Shown here: piece by piece, positions 37,974-48,907 of the stretch
Layout of the letters: each line of letters opens with the position of its first letter
Position numbering within the stretch: position 1 is the stretch's first letter
Assembly (NCBI RefSeq): GCF_000006565.2
Contig: NC_031469.1
Coordinates: forward strand, 310,001-374,000
Reading direction: 5' to 3'
Length of the DNA: 64,000 nt
Source of the DNA: Toxoplasma gondii ME49
Lineage: Eukaryota > Apicomplexa > Conoidasida > Eucoccidiorida > Sarcocystidae
Notes under the pieces: generated by a model
The model's input: the letters and a program-made list of their open reading frames with translations, nothing else
The model's database searches: none
What the model was told of the DNA's origin: nothing
Translations under genes and position numbers: made by a program

Positions 37974-40900
37974 TTATTCTTTCAGCGTCTTCTCTTCTTC
38001 GCTTTCTCGACCTTTCCTCGCACCGCCGCTATGACTGCGGCCCTCGTTTTCGCCGTCGTCTTCTTCTAGCACACGGAAAGAGAGAACAGACTCATCTCCA
38101 AGAGGGCAGCGACAGCCGCCTCGCTCTGTCGGTGAAGCTTCCGCGCTGAGAGGAGACAAACGAAGAGTAGACGGAAGAGAAGACGAGGAGAAAGAAGGCG
38201 AAGAAGAGGGAGAAGAAGCACAAGCGGAGAGAGACGAGAGACGGGGAGAAGCAGGGGGAGAAGACCAGGCAGGGAGAGCAGAGGGGGGAGAAGAAGAGAC
38301 AGCAAAAGAAGGGGACTCAGGCGAAGAAGGAACCGCATGGAGGGAAGGCAAAACAGAGTGGGGTGGAGTGGATGCGGCTAAGTGCTCAGAGCGAGAGAAG
38401 CTCGCCAGAGGTTGAGCTCGAAGAAGATCGGCGACAGGCGAGCGAGGAGGACAGGGGGAAGACGAACGAGAAGACGGAGAAGAAGGGAGGAAGGAGAGAG
38501 GCGAACTCGCCACGAAGAGAGAAGGCGACCAGCCATGCTCGCGCTCACTCCGCGAAGACCGAGACGAAAAAAAGGAAGAAGGAGAATGAGGGGAAGGAGA
38601 GACAGAACAAGACGGAGAAGAGGAACTCAGGGTGGAAGTCTCGTTTCCCTTCTGAACGGGCAAAAGAGATGTTCCTTGCGCATTGAAAGCCACAGGGGCG
38701 GCGACGTTGACGCGCTCCACGAGATCGGCTAGAGAGAATGTGGAGGCGTCGACGGCACCTCCAGATAAATATTCTCTCACGGCCTTTGTCTCAGCCACTG
38801 CACGCTCTGCATGCGCCTCAACTCCCTCTGCCACAGACATCTGTTCTCCATTTTCTTCTCTTCCCCGCGCCCCCTCTCCGTCTCTATCGGATGCAGCATG
38901 CACCTTTCGCGCGTCCTCTCTCTCCGGGTGTATTTCCTCTCCGCCATCCGTTGGCTCTTCTCCTCTTTCCTCGCCTTCCTCACTACCTACTCCCGGTTCC
39001 CTCTGTTCTGACGCTCTTCCTTCTTCTCTCTGTTCGCGTTTAATTTGCTCTCCTTTTTGCCCTTCTCGTCTCTCCCCCTCTTCTCTTTGTGTCTTGTCAT
39101 TTGCTTCTCTGCTTCCTTCTCTCTTTTCCAGATCCCCCTCTGCGTCGCACCTTCCCGCTTCTACGGACTCCTCAGTTTGTCTCTTCTCGTCTCTCTCCTC
39201 TCCTCGCGTGCAGGCGCCTTCTCTGCCGCGTCTCTGAAGGACCTGCGTCCACGTTCTCGGTTGAGCCTCCTCCAGCTTCCTCTCCACACAGATTTGGATT
39301 TCTTCCTCTTCAGGTCCTGTCTCCATTGACGTCTCCTCTTTCTCTGTTGTCCACCTTGCTTCTCCTCTCTCCCGTATCTCTTCGGCATCTTCTCTCTCCT
39401 GTGTCTCTCTCTCTTCCCTCTTCATTTCCTCATGGTAGTCTCCAACGCTTTGTTCTTCCCTTGTCGGTCCTTCTTCTTCGCTCGCTCTGCCTTCAGGCGC
39501 GTCGCTTGTTGGTCCTTCTTCCTCGCTCGCTCTGCCTTCAGGCGCGTCGCTTGTTGGTCCTTCTTCCTCGCTCGCTCTGCCTTCAGGCGCGTCGCTTGTT
39601 GGTCCTTCTTCCTCGCTCGCTCTGCCTTCAGGCGCGTCGCTTGTTGGTCCTTCTTCCTCGCTCGCTCTGCCTTCAGGCGCTTCCCTTGTTGGTCCTTCTT
39701 CCTCGCTCGCTCTGCCTTCAGGCGCGTCGCTTGTTGGTCCTTCTTCCTCGCTCGCTCTGCCTTCAGGCGCTTCCCTTGTTGGTCCTTCTTCCTCGCTCGC
39801 TCTGCCTTCAGCCGCGTCGCTTGTTGGTCCTTCTTCCTCGCTCGCTCTGCCTTCAGGCGCGTCGCTTGTTGGTCCTTCTTCCTCGCTCGCTCTGCCTTCA
39901 GGCGCGTCGCTTGTTGGTCCTTCTTCTTCTTTCGCTCTACCTGCTTGTTCTTGCTTTGTGTATCTCGCTTCTTTGTTTCTCGTTTTCTGCTCTGCGTGTT
40001 TGTCTCTTTGCGTTACTTTGGGCAAAGGTCGCCTTCCTCGTTTTTCGTTGCGTCGCTGGTTCTCATCACCTCCGTTTTCTCTTCCTGCCTCGTTTGTTTC
40101 ACAGAAGGCGGCAGAAGCGCTTCCTCTCCGAGCATAGATTCCCTCTGCTACTTTCCGATTTCCTGTGTCTCCCTGCTCCGCGCATCTCAGCTTCGAGGAA
40201 GAAGGAAAGGAAGAAGAGGAAGAATAGCAAAACGGGAGGTGAGGCCGGAGAGCCGTGGACGGCCGCGAACTCGCCTCCCGGCTCTCCTGACGACATGTTT
40301 CTTTCTTTTCCGCTGGATCTCCAGGACTTTTCTCTCTCAGTTTCCTCTCCACCGCCAGTGTGACTCTTCTCCGTCTCTCCAGCGCCAGGCCGCGCTGCGT
40401 CTGGCCGCTCTTGAGAACTTGCGACCTCCCCCCTTCTCGCTCTGTCGCCTTCTCGGGCGTCCGAGGTTCGACGTCGGGGAGAGCTTCCAAGAGCGCGAGA
40501 AGTTTCGCGAGATTCTTAACTAAGTTTGCGTCGCTCATCTCGAACGCTGTGCCTGCGACCTGTCTCTGTCTCTGCTGGTCTTCCTCGAGATGTGTCTCTG
40601 TCTCCTCGCTCGTCTCACGCGTCTCTCTCGCCGGCCTCCCGCCTTCTGCGCCAGGACGCCCCACCGCCTCCAGTCCGAGAGAGGCGCAGCTGACGGCAGC
40701 TGCGCATCCAGAAGGAGAGATCCGACTTGCTGGAGAGTGAGAGACCACCGAACTCGCAGACGAGCCAGGCGAAGGTCGGCCGAGAGGCAGAGGAAAGTTC
40801 GAATCTTGGAAACAAGCTGTGGGGTTCACTCCCGGCGTTCCCTTCTCTCCGAGGCTGTCGCGAGAGGCGCGAACTGTCTGAGAAGATGCCCAAGCAAGCA

Positions 40901-43900
40901 GAGCGTTCCACGGCGTCTCTTCGGCTGCCTCTGCTCGCGTTCCTCGCTGTTCTGGAGCTCTCATGTCTTCCCAGAGAAGCGATGCATTTCCGAGATCGGC
41001 GCAAAAACAAAGTCCATTCCCCTCGTTCACGGTCGCCCACGCTGCCTTAGTTCTCCCTCGACGCGACCTCTCGGCCTCGGTGACTTTCGTCGGAGAGACT
41101 GGACTGCGATCCGGCGTTGCGCTTCCTGCCTGTGGTTCGCTGGCTGCTTCCTTGGCGCAGTCAAGACGCGCGCGGGCGTCTCCCTTCGTTTGCGGCGTCT
41201 CCATCGACAGAGACGAAATGTTCGAGAGGCTGCGCTCGTCCTCCCGACCTGCGGGAGCGACTGTCTGTTGCCAGGCGACAGATGAAGAAGAGGGCAAGGC
41301 GACAGGAGGAGACAGCGAGGAGGCCGCGGCCAAGGAGGCGTCGCGGCTATCTGGACGAGAAGGCAACTGCGACTCGGACAGTGCACAGGAAAACCGTTCC
41401 TCCTGCGTGGAATCAGATCCGCGAGAGGAGAGTCGCGATCGGAGAACAAGAGAAGACGCCGCGCTGCTTGAGGGAAAGCTGCAGTGAATGCTCGCCGCAG
41501 ACTCGGAGGCCGGCGTCGAAGTCTCCAGCACAGATGCACTCACTATTGACCGGAGAGCAGACCCGCGTGGATGCGAGGCTTTCTGCGCCGTTTCAAGTGG
41601 CGACAACGGACAAGTCGCCAACTCCAGGTTCCCTCCTTGGGGCATGCGTACAGCCGACAGCGCCTCATGCGTTGCGCAGTCTTCTTTCCGGAAAGTATCT
41701 TTCCTTCCCCTGAGCTCTTCAGAGTCAGCAGCAGTCGGAGAAGAGGGAAGCGAAGTGGAAACGAGAAACCATGCGGAGCGCCCAGCTCTCCTCTCTCTCT
41801 GCTTCTCTGCCTCAGGCGACACTCCTGGGGTGTACGTACACCCGGGAATAGCCGCGTTGAGCTGTACATACGCCAGATCGCCTTTCCGCGGCTCAAACAA
41901 CGCGGAGATGTCACCATCTTCATCCCCTTTCTCTTCTACTTTTCTTCTTCCTTCCTCTGCTTCTCTTTTTCTTTCTTGTGTTTCTCTTCTGCTTTCCGAT
42001 GTGTTTCTGTTCGTCACTTGCGCCTCTGTTTCCTGCTCGTCCACAGCCTCCGCGAAAGAGGCGGCCGAACGCGCTCTGGAGACATTTCGCGCAGTGACAG
42101 ATGCGTACGGACGCAGCCGTTCTTCTCCGCCTGCCAGCAGCGTCGCTTGCGCAAGGCGCTCCTGAAGAAGTTCCTCAAGGACGGGGAGGTCCTGGTTGCA
42201 CGCAGTCACTTCTGCTTCCAAGGCAAACAACTCGTCTTCTTCTGCGAGCCGCCGGCCCAGGAAGGAACTCGGAGTCTTCTGAGCCTCTGTTCGTCTGCTG
42301 CTCCGTCTGTGTTCGCCTCTGCTCTGACTCCGGCTGCTTGAAAGTTTGTCTCGAGTCTTCTCGCCCGGCACACAGCGTCTGTCCAGCGCGTCGCGCAGGA
42401 CGCGCTTTTTCTCTGCGGTGTCTGCGAGGGGAGAAGAGGGAGCAGAGGAGAAGAGCGTTTTCGAATCGTCGGCGAGGAAGGACGACGAGGAGGAAAGAAC
42501 CGAAAGGGAGGAAGCGGAACTCGGAGACGGCCGAGCGCGCAGCGACGACCTTTCGAGGATTTCTTCGATCTCCATAGAGAGTCGCGACAGCCGCTGAAAA
42601 GGAAATCCAAAAAAAGCAGCCGGAGACCGAAACAAACCACAAACGCAGAGAACTGCACGATGCAGGCAGGCGATACACACCGACCTTTTCTCTCTACGTA
42701 TGCCGACATGCATATACATGTGGAGACATGGACACCTGCGGTGTATGCGTCTTTGCATGCAAACAGCGAGGGAGACCGCTGGAAGAGGGACCAGAGGCAT
42801 GAATACGAAGCGGGGAACGAGGTTAAGACGTTCTTGGCTTTTTCTGAAGCAAGCGCGAGAAGGTGACACTGCGCAGTTTGCTGGCTGCTGCGAAAGAAAC
42901 GAGTTGTTGCCAAACCACCACGAAGAACTACCTCGAGGAAAGGCACAGATCCACATTTGCGCAGACTCCCTTTCTCACTCGCGAGGAGAATCGCCGTCAT
43001 CTTCGAGAGAGTATCTTTCATTAAGAACGCCTTGAAGGGACTCTAGATTGACTCCATCTAAACCGAGTTTCCGAACAACACTGGGATACTTCTATGTGCG
43101 AGACGCGAACACCCTTGCGAAACGCCCCTCTGCTTTATTCAGCAACTCTTCGTAAACGACGGGAGGCGATCCAGGTGTACGTACACCTCGCCGAGCGTCT
43201 CAGAGGAGCCTCGCGTTGAGAGGCACCCCCATGGAGAGCAGCGCTACGAATGTAAGATCCTGCCGACAAATTCATGTTTGCTTGAAAGACCGAGTCCCTG
43301 TAACAGTGCTGCTTTTCTGTGACAAGAGAGCCTGCCCGGTAGCAAGACGGAAGAGACTAGCTGACCGACCGAACAAAAAAGGCATGCTGCTTTTGAGGAA
43401 GACGTACCTCTTTTTTCCTGAGAATCTCCGCTTCGCAGGCCCGCAGCTCTCTGCGTTTCTCCGACATTTCCTGTCGCAGTGGAGAGGTTGGATTTGCGCT
43501 AGCCGCGGCGCCTGGCCCCGACCTGTCGCCGGAGAGCGAAGAGACAGGCAGGTGGAGACAAAAACAAAGGAGAAGCGGAAAGCGCAGAAAATAACGGCAC
43601 CGAGAAGAAGAACGACGAGTAGAAGAGAAGAGAGAAGAGAAGCACAGGAAGAAGAGGGAGGAGCAGAAGAGCGGAGGAGAGAAGCAGGTCGAGAAGAACA
43701 AAGTGAAAGAGGTAGGTAGAAGAGAAGAAAAGGAAGGAGGAAAGCCGATCCCCGACGTACCGTTCCGTTTCCGTGTCTCTCGCATGTTTCTCTCTGTCTT
43801 CAATCTCAGCATGATGCTTCATCTCCGCATGCAGACGGAGGTCCTGCTGAGCTCCATACAGCCGCCTTCGGAGTCCCTCCAGAGTCGATTCTTCGGCCTC

Positions 43901-45915
43901 GATTCTCCTTTCTTCTTCACTCAGGTCGTCCTGCGCGAGCTGGAGAACCTGTGCGGCGCTGGCCGTCCTCAGTTTGCACCGTAAGCGCCTCCTTTCTTGC
44001 AGAAGAGAGGCCTTCTGCTTCTGAACCTGAGAAACAACCGTTCTCTTGTCCTCCAATCTTCTTTCACAAGACAGCAACTCTGCCTCGCGACGCGTCTTCT
44101 CCTCGAGTGCAGCGCGCACAGCGTCCGATCTCGCGACCCGCAGACTCTGAGGAGAAAACAGAAAAAACGCAACGGCTGTGTTCCTTCGCGCGGTCGGAAG
44201 AAAGTCGGAAGAAACTCAGATGCTCCTGCATGCATGCGAGAGAAACTGCGAAAGACGCGCATGCAGCTGAAGGAACAGAAAACAAAAGACGCAGACGCAT
44301 CGAGCGCAGGGGAACGCAAGAGACTGGGAGAGAAAGAGAGAAGAGAAAGAGCGAGAGCGAGAGACTGAAAAAAGAGAGACTGTTGAAGCAAGACAAGACA
44401 GAGGGGAGAGTGACATTTTTCACAGAACGAAAAGAAGCGCTTGAAAAACAACACACGCATGCGGTAAAAACAGTGGGATATCCACATGCATCTCCTCTTT
44501 CAAGGAAGAGAAAACTGACACTCGAAAAGCCGATGAAGTTCCCTCTTCCGTCCAAATACACACAAAACTTCACAGCTCCACGGTCTCGAGTATTTTTGAT
44601 TCATGCAGACATGCGTTTATGTAGACAGACAAACGTATGTACACATATGCCCATTTATAAACATACACACACATCTATACAAATATACATATATATATAT
44701 ATATTTTTATATGTATCTTTTACAACTGCATTTCCCTGAAATCAGAGGTAAGTCTCCGGCAGGACATGCGAGGCTTCTCATTGACTCAATTGCGCAGATC
44801 TGTATCGACTGATTAGACACATGCCTATATATATATATATATTTAATATCTATATTCGTACGCATATATATATGTATATATATATATGTATATATGTATA
44901 TATATATATATATATGTCTGCACATACCTGTGCATACATGTATAGATCTGTGGTTAAGATCTGCGTAGATAAACGGAAGTCAGTGTTTTAGATCTGCGCA
45001 CATGGCCAGAGGTGCAGGCATTTGTTTCATCATATTAATTGTTTTTACTCGGATTTGCTGGAGAGTTTGGACAGCGGTCATCCAGGCGCGGCGACGGTCT
45101 GCGCGAGCGAGAAGATGTAAAGTTTTGATCTCGAGACTCCTCAACTTCTGCTTCCGACGCTCGTACAAAGAATGGAGACGTTTCGCATGTTTTCTCAGTC
45201 CCTGCTGCGTCGTCGGACAGCGACAGACCATGTCTCGCGCAGCGAAAGAAGTCGAAGAACAGCGAGAAGAAGAGGAAGAGGAGCAGGAAGACGAAGAGGC
45301 ACAAACGCGAGGAAGGGCAGCGGAAGAGGAACAAGGAGCAGCTGAGAAGCCGAGATGCGTGCGACTGGATTGGCGACGAGAGGCCTGAGAGAGGAGAGCG
45401 CGAGAAGACCGCGAGCACGGCGCCAGTTGATTCTCCACCGAAAGTTCTGCCGAATTTTGCGGGGACAAAAGAGGCCGGGCCGCAGAAGAAGCAGCGAGAT
45501 GCGAAGAAGAGAGACGAGAAGAAGAAGAAGCAGCGAGATGCGAAGACGAGAGACGAGAAGCAGAAGAAGCAGCGAGATGCGAAGACGAGAGACGAGAAGC
45601 AGAAGAGAGACGAGAAGAAGAAAGACAGGAGGAGTCCGAGTCATGTAGGGGGGTGGAGAGAGAGGTGGGGAGACGCGTGGAGGAGACAGGTCGAAGGACG
45701 GTCTCTGACGCGTCGGACGCGAGGAGAGGGCAACAGGATGGAGAAGAGGAAGCGAGAAAAGAAAGAGGCGCTGGATACGAGGGGGAAACGGGTGAGCAGG
45801 CCTCCTCAACGGACCGGAGAAAGTCAGGAAAAGCCTCCTTCGAAGAAAGCTGCGGAAGTCGCGAGGCGAACTTGAGGCGTGTGGCGCGTCCTGCCGCCTC
45901 TCCAAACTCCTCCAT
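37974..45915 (-). CDS. Large coiled-coil and tandem-repeat protein, four exons
   Basis: Exons 45915-45049, 44146-43761, 43522-43408 and 42593-37974 join in phase (0, 2, 0) to about 1995 aa. The start ATG has a strong AGAAAATGG context. I do not recognise the family. Residues 1-210 are Ser-rich with three 13-residue repeats. Residues about 225-470 form a continuous charged coiled coil that stays in register across all three introns (for example QTLQQIR joined to SLRVARSDAV), which supports the model. The rest is low-complexity Ser/Glu/Arg sequence. About residues 1348-1498 are ten 15-residue repeats of the EEEGPTSDAPEGRAS type, followed by a Glu/Arg-rich block and a Ser/Pro-rich tail. No signal peptide or membrane segment is evident. 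A structural or cytoskeletal scaffold is possible, but this is a guess. It is divergent from the ASH2-like gene and convergent with the gene to its left. Confidence 0.75.
39466..39930 (-). repeat. 45-bp coding minisatellite, ten copies plus a partial
   Basis: Ten units start every 45 bases from 39466 to 39871, with a shortened unit from 39916. On the minus strand each encodes a 15-residue EEEGPT[SD/RE]A[P/A]EGRAS unit. Copies differ at only a few bases, which suggests recent expansion or homogenisation. Confidence 0.95.
41828..41843. repeat. Palindrome GGGTGTACGTACACCC
   Basis: Perfect 16-base palindrome in exon 4 of the coiled-coil gene (reads GCTYTPG on the minus strand). Same family as the elements at 34750 and 43173. 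Confidence 0.7.
43173..43188. repeat. Palindrome AGGTGTACGTACACCT
   Basis: Perfect 16-base palindrome in the last intron of the coiled-coil gene. Its presence in an intron shows that the motif is not only a codon-level coincidence. Confidence 0.7.
44826..44924. repeat. (TA)n tracts in an intron
   Basis: Several TATATA runs lie between exons 1 and 2 of the coiled-coil gene. A shorter run occurs at about 44690-44705. Confidence 0.75.
45491..45607 (-). repeat. 39-bp coding repeat, three copies
   Basis: Three units start at 45491, 45530 and 45569. On the minus strand they encode SRLSSSHLAASS-type repeats in the Ser-rich N-terminal part of the coiled-coil protein. The unit is unrelated to the 45-bp repeat of the same gene. 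Confidence 0.85.
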
Positions 45916-47221
45916 TTTCTTTCGCCAAAGAAGAGAGCAAACGACTAAGACTTTAGCATCTGTAATAGAAGTCTTTTCACTATTAAGTATTACGAAAGAA
46001 AGTCGTTTTAAAATCTTACGTAAAGACAAAGTTTTAGAGTGAAGACGCGAGAGAGACGAAACGAGAGAGAGCGCCTCCAAGACAAAGGAGCTGCGGAGCT
46101 GAGACCAAGACGGAACTCACAAACAGAGAGAAAAGGCCTCGTCCTGCACAGACTCTGCGAAGGGAAGAAACCGTTAAGGACGTCCCTTGGAAAGGAAGCA
46201 AAGCAGTTTCTTCAGAGGCTTTCCTAACCTCCGTTTTCTGGGGAGGACATTCTGCGCGTTCGCCCAGGTGACCGAGAGCTGCGACAAGAAGGGGAGCTGT
46301 CCTGCGTTTCCGGTCTTCGCCCTTCACAGTTTCTGCCCAGAGTGCAGCCGACGTGGACTGACAAGAATCAACAGCACACTGCTGGAAGAAAAAAGAATTT
46401 GCATGCGTTGGCTTGCAGCTCTTGAAAATCCGAGCAAGCTGAATTTAACGCGTGTATATAATACTCACGAGAATGCTCCTCAAGGTCTGCTGAGACATGT
46501 ATGTCGACTTCCTGCCTGAAACTCGCCGCGAGTCTCAGCGAGAGGACGCCTTCTCCGCGAGAGACAGACGCAGCGCGGCTTGTCTTGTTTCAAGAAAGAA
46601 AAAGGAAATTCTACACATCCTCCTCGGTCGTTGCTGCTTCGCCGACGGTGACAGGTTCCCTTGTCGAGACACTGCCAGAGCAAGCTGGGGGCCGCCTTTT
46701 CCCTTCTCGCGCATGCGCCGCCGGCCAGCTGAATCTTGGCGCAAGTGGAAAAACGTTTCGTTTTCTTTTTTTTCCGGGAAACTGGCACTGTCTTGACACT
46801 CCCTCAAGCGAATCGAGAACATGCAGAAAGAAAGCAAGAGGCGACAGGCGAGAGGCGACAGGCAGGACGCTTTTTCATCCGTCGCCTTCATGTTCGTCTC
46901 CTTTCTCTTTTCTTTAGATGTGATCCTCTGCCTCCTTACCAGCCTACTCATCTAATTTGTTCTTCTCTCTAGCCTCTCCATCTCTCTTACACTTCCTCTC
47001 GCCTTCACTCTTCTCTCTGTCTCCTTGTATGTCGTCTGTTTCTTTCCGTCCTCTTGAATTCCGGTCGATCTTCGCCTGTGGTCTCCGCCTAATACCGTCG
47101 TCCGTTCTCGCTTTCAGAACTTTTGTGTTTCTTTCTCTCTCGCCTCACATCGCGTCTTCGGCGAAAGTCTCCACTCTTCTCCTCTCCACGTCCTTTATAT
47201 TCACTTCTTCTTTCCTCCGCA
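45916..47221. promoter_or_regulatory. Shared 1.3-kb divergent promoter region
   Basis: It lies between two head-to-head starts (coiled-coil protein, minus; ASH2-like, plus) and so must carry both promoters. TGCATGC-type motifs occur at about 46399-46406 and 46709-46716; these resemble a motif reported upstream of apicomplexan genes. No TATA-like element is expected or assigned. Exact start sites cannot be read from sequence. Confidence 0.4.
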
Positions 47222-48875
47222 ATGCAGCCAAACACTGTTCCTCCCCACCCTATCTTCTCGAATCCTTCTTCCTCTTCTCTTTATTCGTCTGCTTCTTATC
47301 CGCCTTGCGCGCCGAGCGCGTACTCTTCCTCTCTCTCTCCTTGCTTTTACCCTCCTGCTGCTTCTCCGTCTTCTTCTGCTGCTTGTACGTCTTATTCTCC
47401 GTCTCCTTCGTCCTTTGCTTCTTCCTCCGCGTATCCTCGGTCTTCTTCTCCTTCATGCCCTTCTCTTTCTGTTCGGACTTCGTCTCTCCGCTCTCCTCCC
47501 TCTGCCTCTGTCTCCTTTGCTTCTGCCGCACTGGCAGCGCCCCCACAAGGATCTGCCTCTGGCTCTTCTGGCGGCCGAGAGACACAGCGACGAGCGAAGG
47601 CCGAAAGCAAAGAAGCTTCCTCTCTCCCCGCAAATCGCCGTTCGCCCTCATCGCTCTCGCCTGTCTCTTCCGTCTCTGCTCTCCGGGATGAGGGAAGCAA
47701 GCCGCGACCGCCGTCGCCGCGACAGAGAGGCCGAAAGAACTCTGCTCTCGCAACCGCCTCTTCACTGCCCAGACACGCTGCCCTCAAGCGGCCTCGCAGC
47801 GAAGAAGACCGAGAAAAAGAGAGAGAAGGATCTTCCGTTGCTGCTCCGCTGCCTGCTCTCGGTCCGTCTCCCCACAGACAGACTCTCCCGTTCTTCTCTC
47901 TTCAGCAACATCCTCACGACCAACATGCAAGACATGGAACCTACGGCATCATCGCTCGAGGCGTCTGCGAAAGAGAGAAAAGCGAAGATGCAGGAAACAA
48001 ACGTGGAAGACAAAACAAAACTCCACAACTCCGAGGCAAGACGCATACGTTCTCCTTTCTCCTCGACTCCAGACATAGGCGATCGTAAATCAATATAAAG
48101 AAATACACATATAACACACATACGGATATATATATATATATATATATGGATATATGGATATAGAAATGTAGATACGTGTATGTAAGTGCAATTATTCATC
48201 CAGGCAGCCAGTGGTTTTCCCTCGTCTTTCCCACAGATCTGGTTCTGCAACAACATAGAAGTGTCTATTTACATGCATATGTATATGTATAAATATGTAT
48301 GTATGTGTGCATGTAGTCATGCATGCGTATGAATGCATCTATCCCTGTATATGTATATGTATGTATATGTATTTATATGCATCTCTTCATCTGTCTGTGT
48401 ATACTTGTGTGTTGTGAAATATGTAGGTCTTTGTAAACGCATGCATTGTTTGCTTGAATGTATCTTTGACACGGCGTCTCCTTGAATCTGAACGCTTGTT
48501 TTTTTCTGCCTTCGCAAGAAGTAGACTTCTGGTGTGCGAGTTCCGTTTGTTGTGTTTCTTCTGCGTTCTTCGGGACGTTTTTCTTTCTGTTTCCGCTGCT
48601 GTCTTCCTTCTCTCAGACGACCGCCCATTCGTCTGCTTCTCCTGGCGCTACCGCGATGCCTTTCTGACTCTCTCCACAGATCGCCTCGTCGTCACTGGCC
48701 ACAAAGTCCGCACACCCTTCCCAGTGCATGCGAAAAAAACCGCCTGCACAGCTTCTCTCTCCACAAGCATGTGACTCTCTCTCTTCATCTGTCTCTCCAT
48801 GTACCCGCATGGCTAAATACATCTGTTACACGTAAACATAAATATATATATATATATATATGCATATTAATATTA

Positions 48876-48907
<32 letters not shown>

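Noticed and set aside
39089..40523. Leu/Ser/Arg-repeat frames on the plus strand over the minisatellite (424 and 363 codons)
   Set aside because: A 45-bp repeat stays open in several frames by construction. The minus frame is continuous with a spliced coiled-coil gene, while the plus frames have no exon context.
42594..42956. N-terminal part of the 1660-codon minus frame (hydrophobic, Cys-rich)
   Set aside because: It lies in the intron upstream of a TTTTCAG acceptor at 42594. The phase-matched exon at 43522-43408 gives a continuous coiled coil instead.
43499..43760. Leu/Phe-rich continuation of the exon-2 frame of the coiled-coil gene, resembling membrane segments
   Set aside because: It is intronic pyrimidine-rich sequence after a GTACGT donor. 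The apparent transmembrane helices are an artefact.
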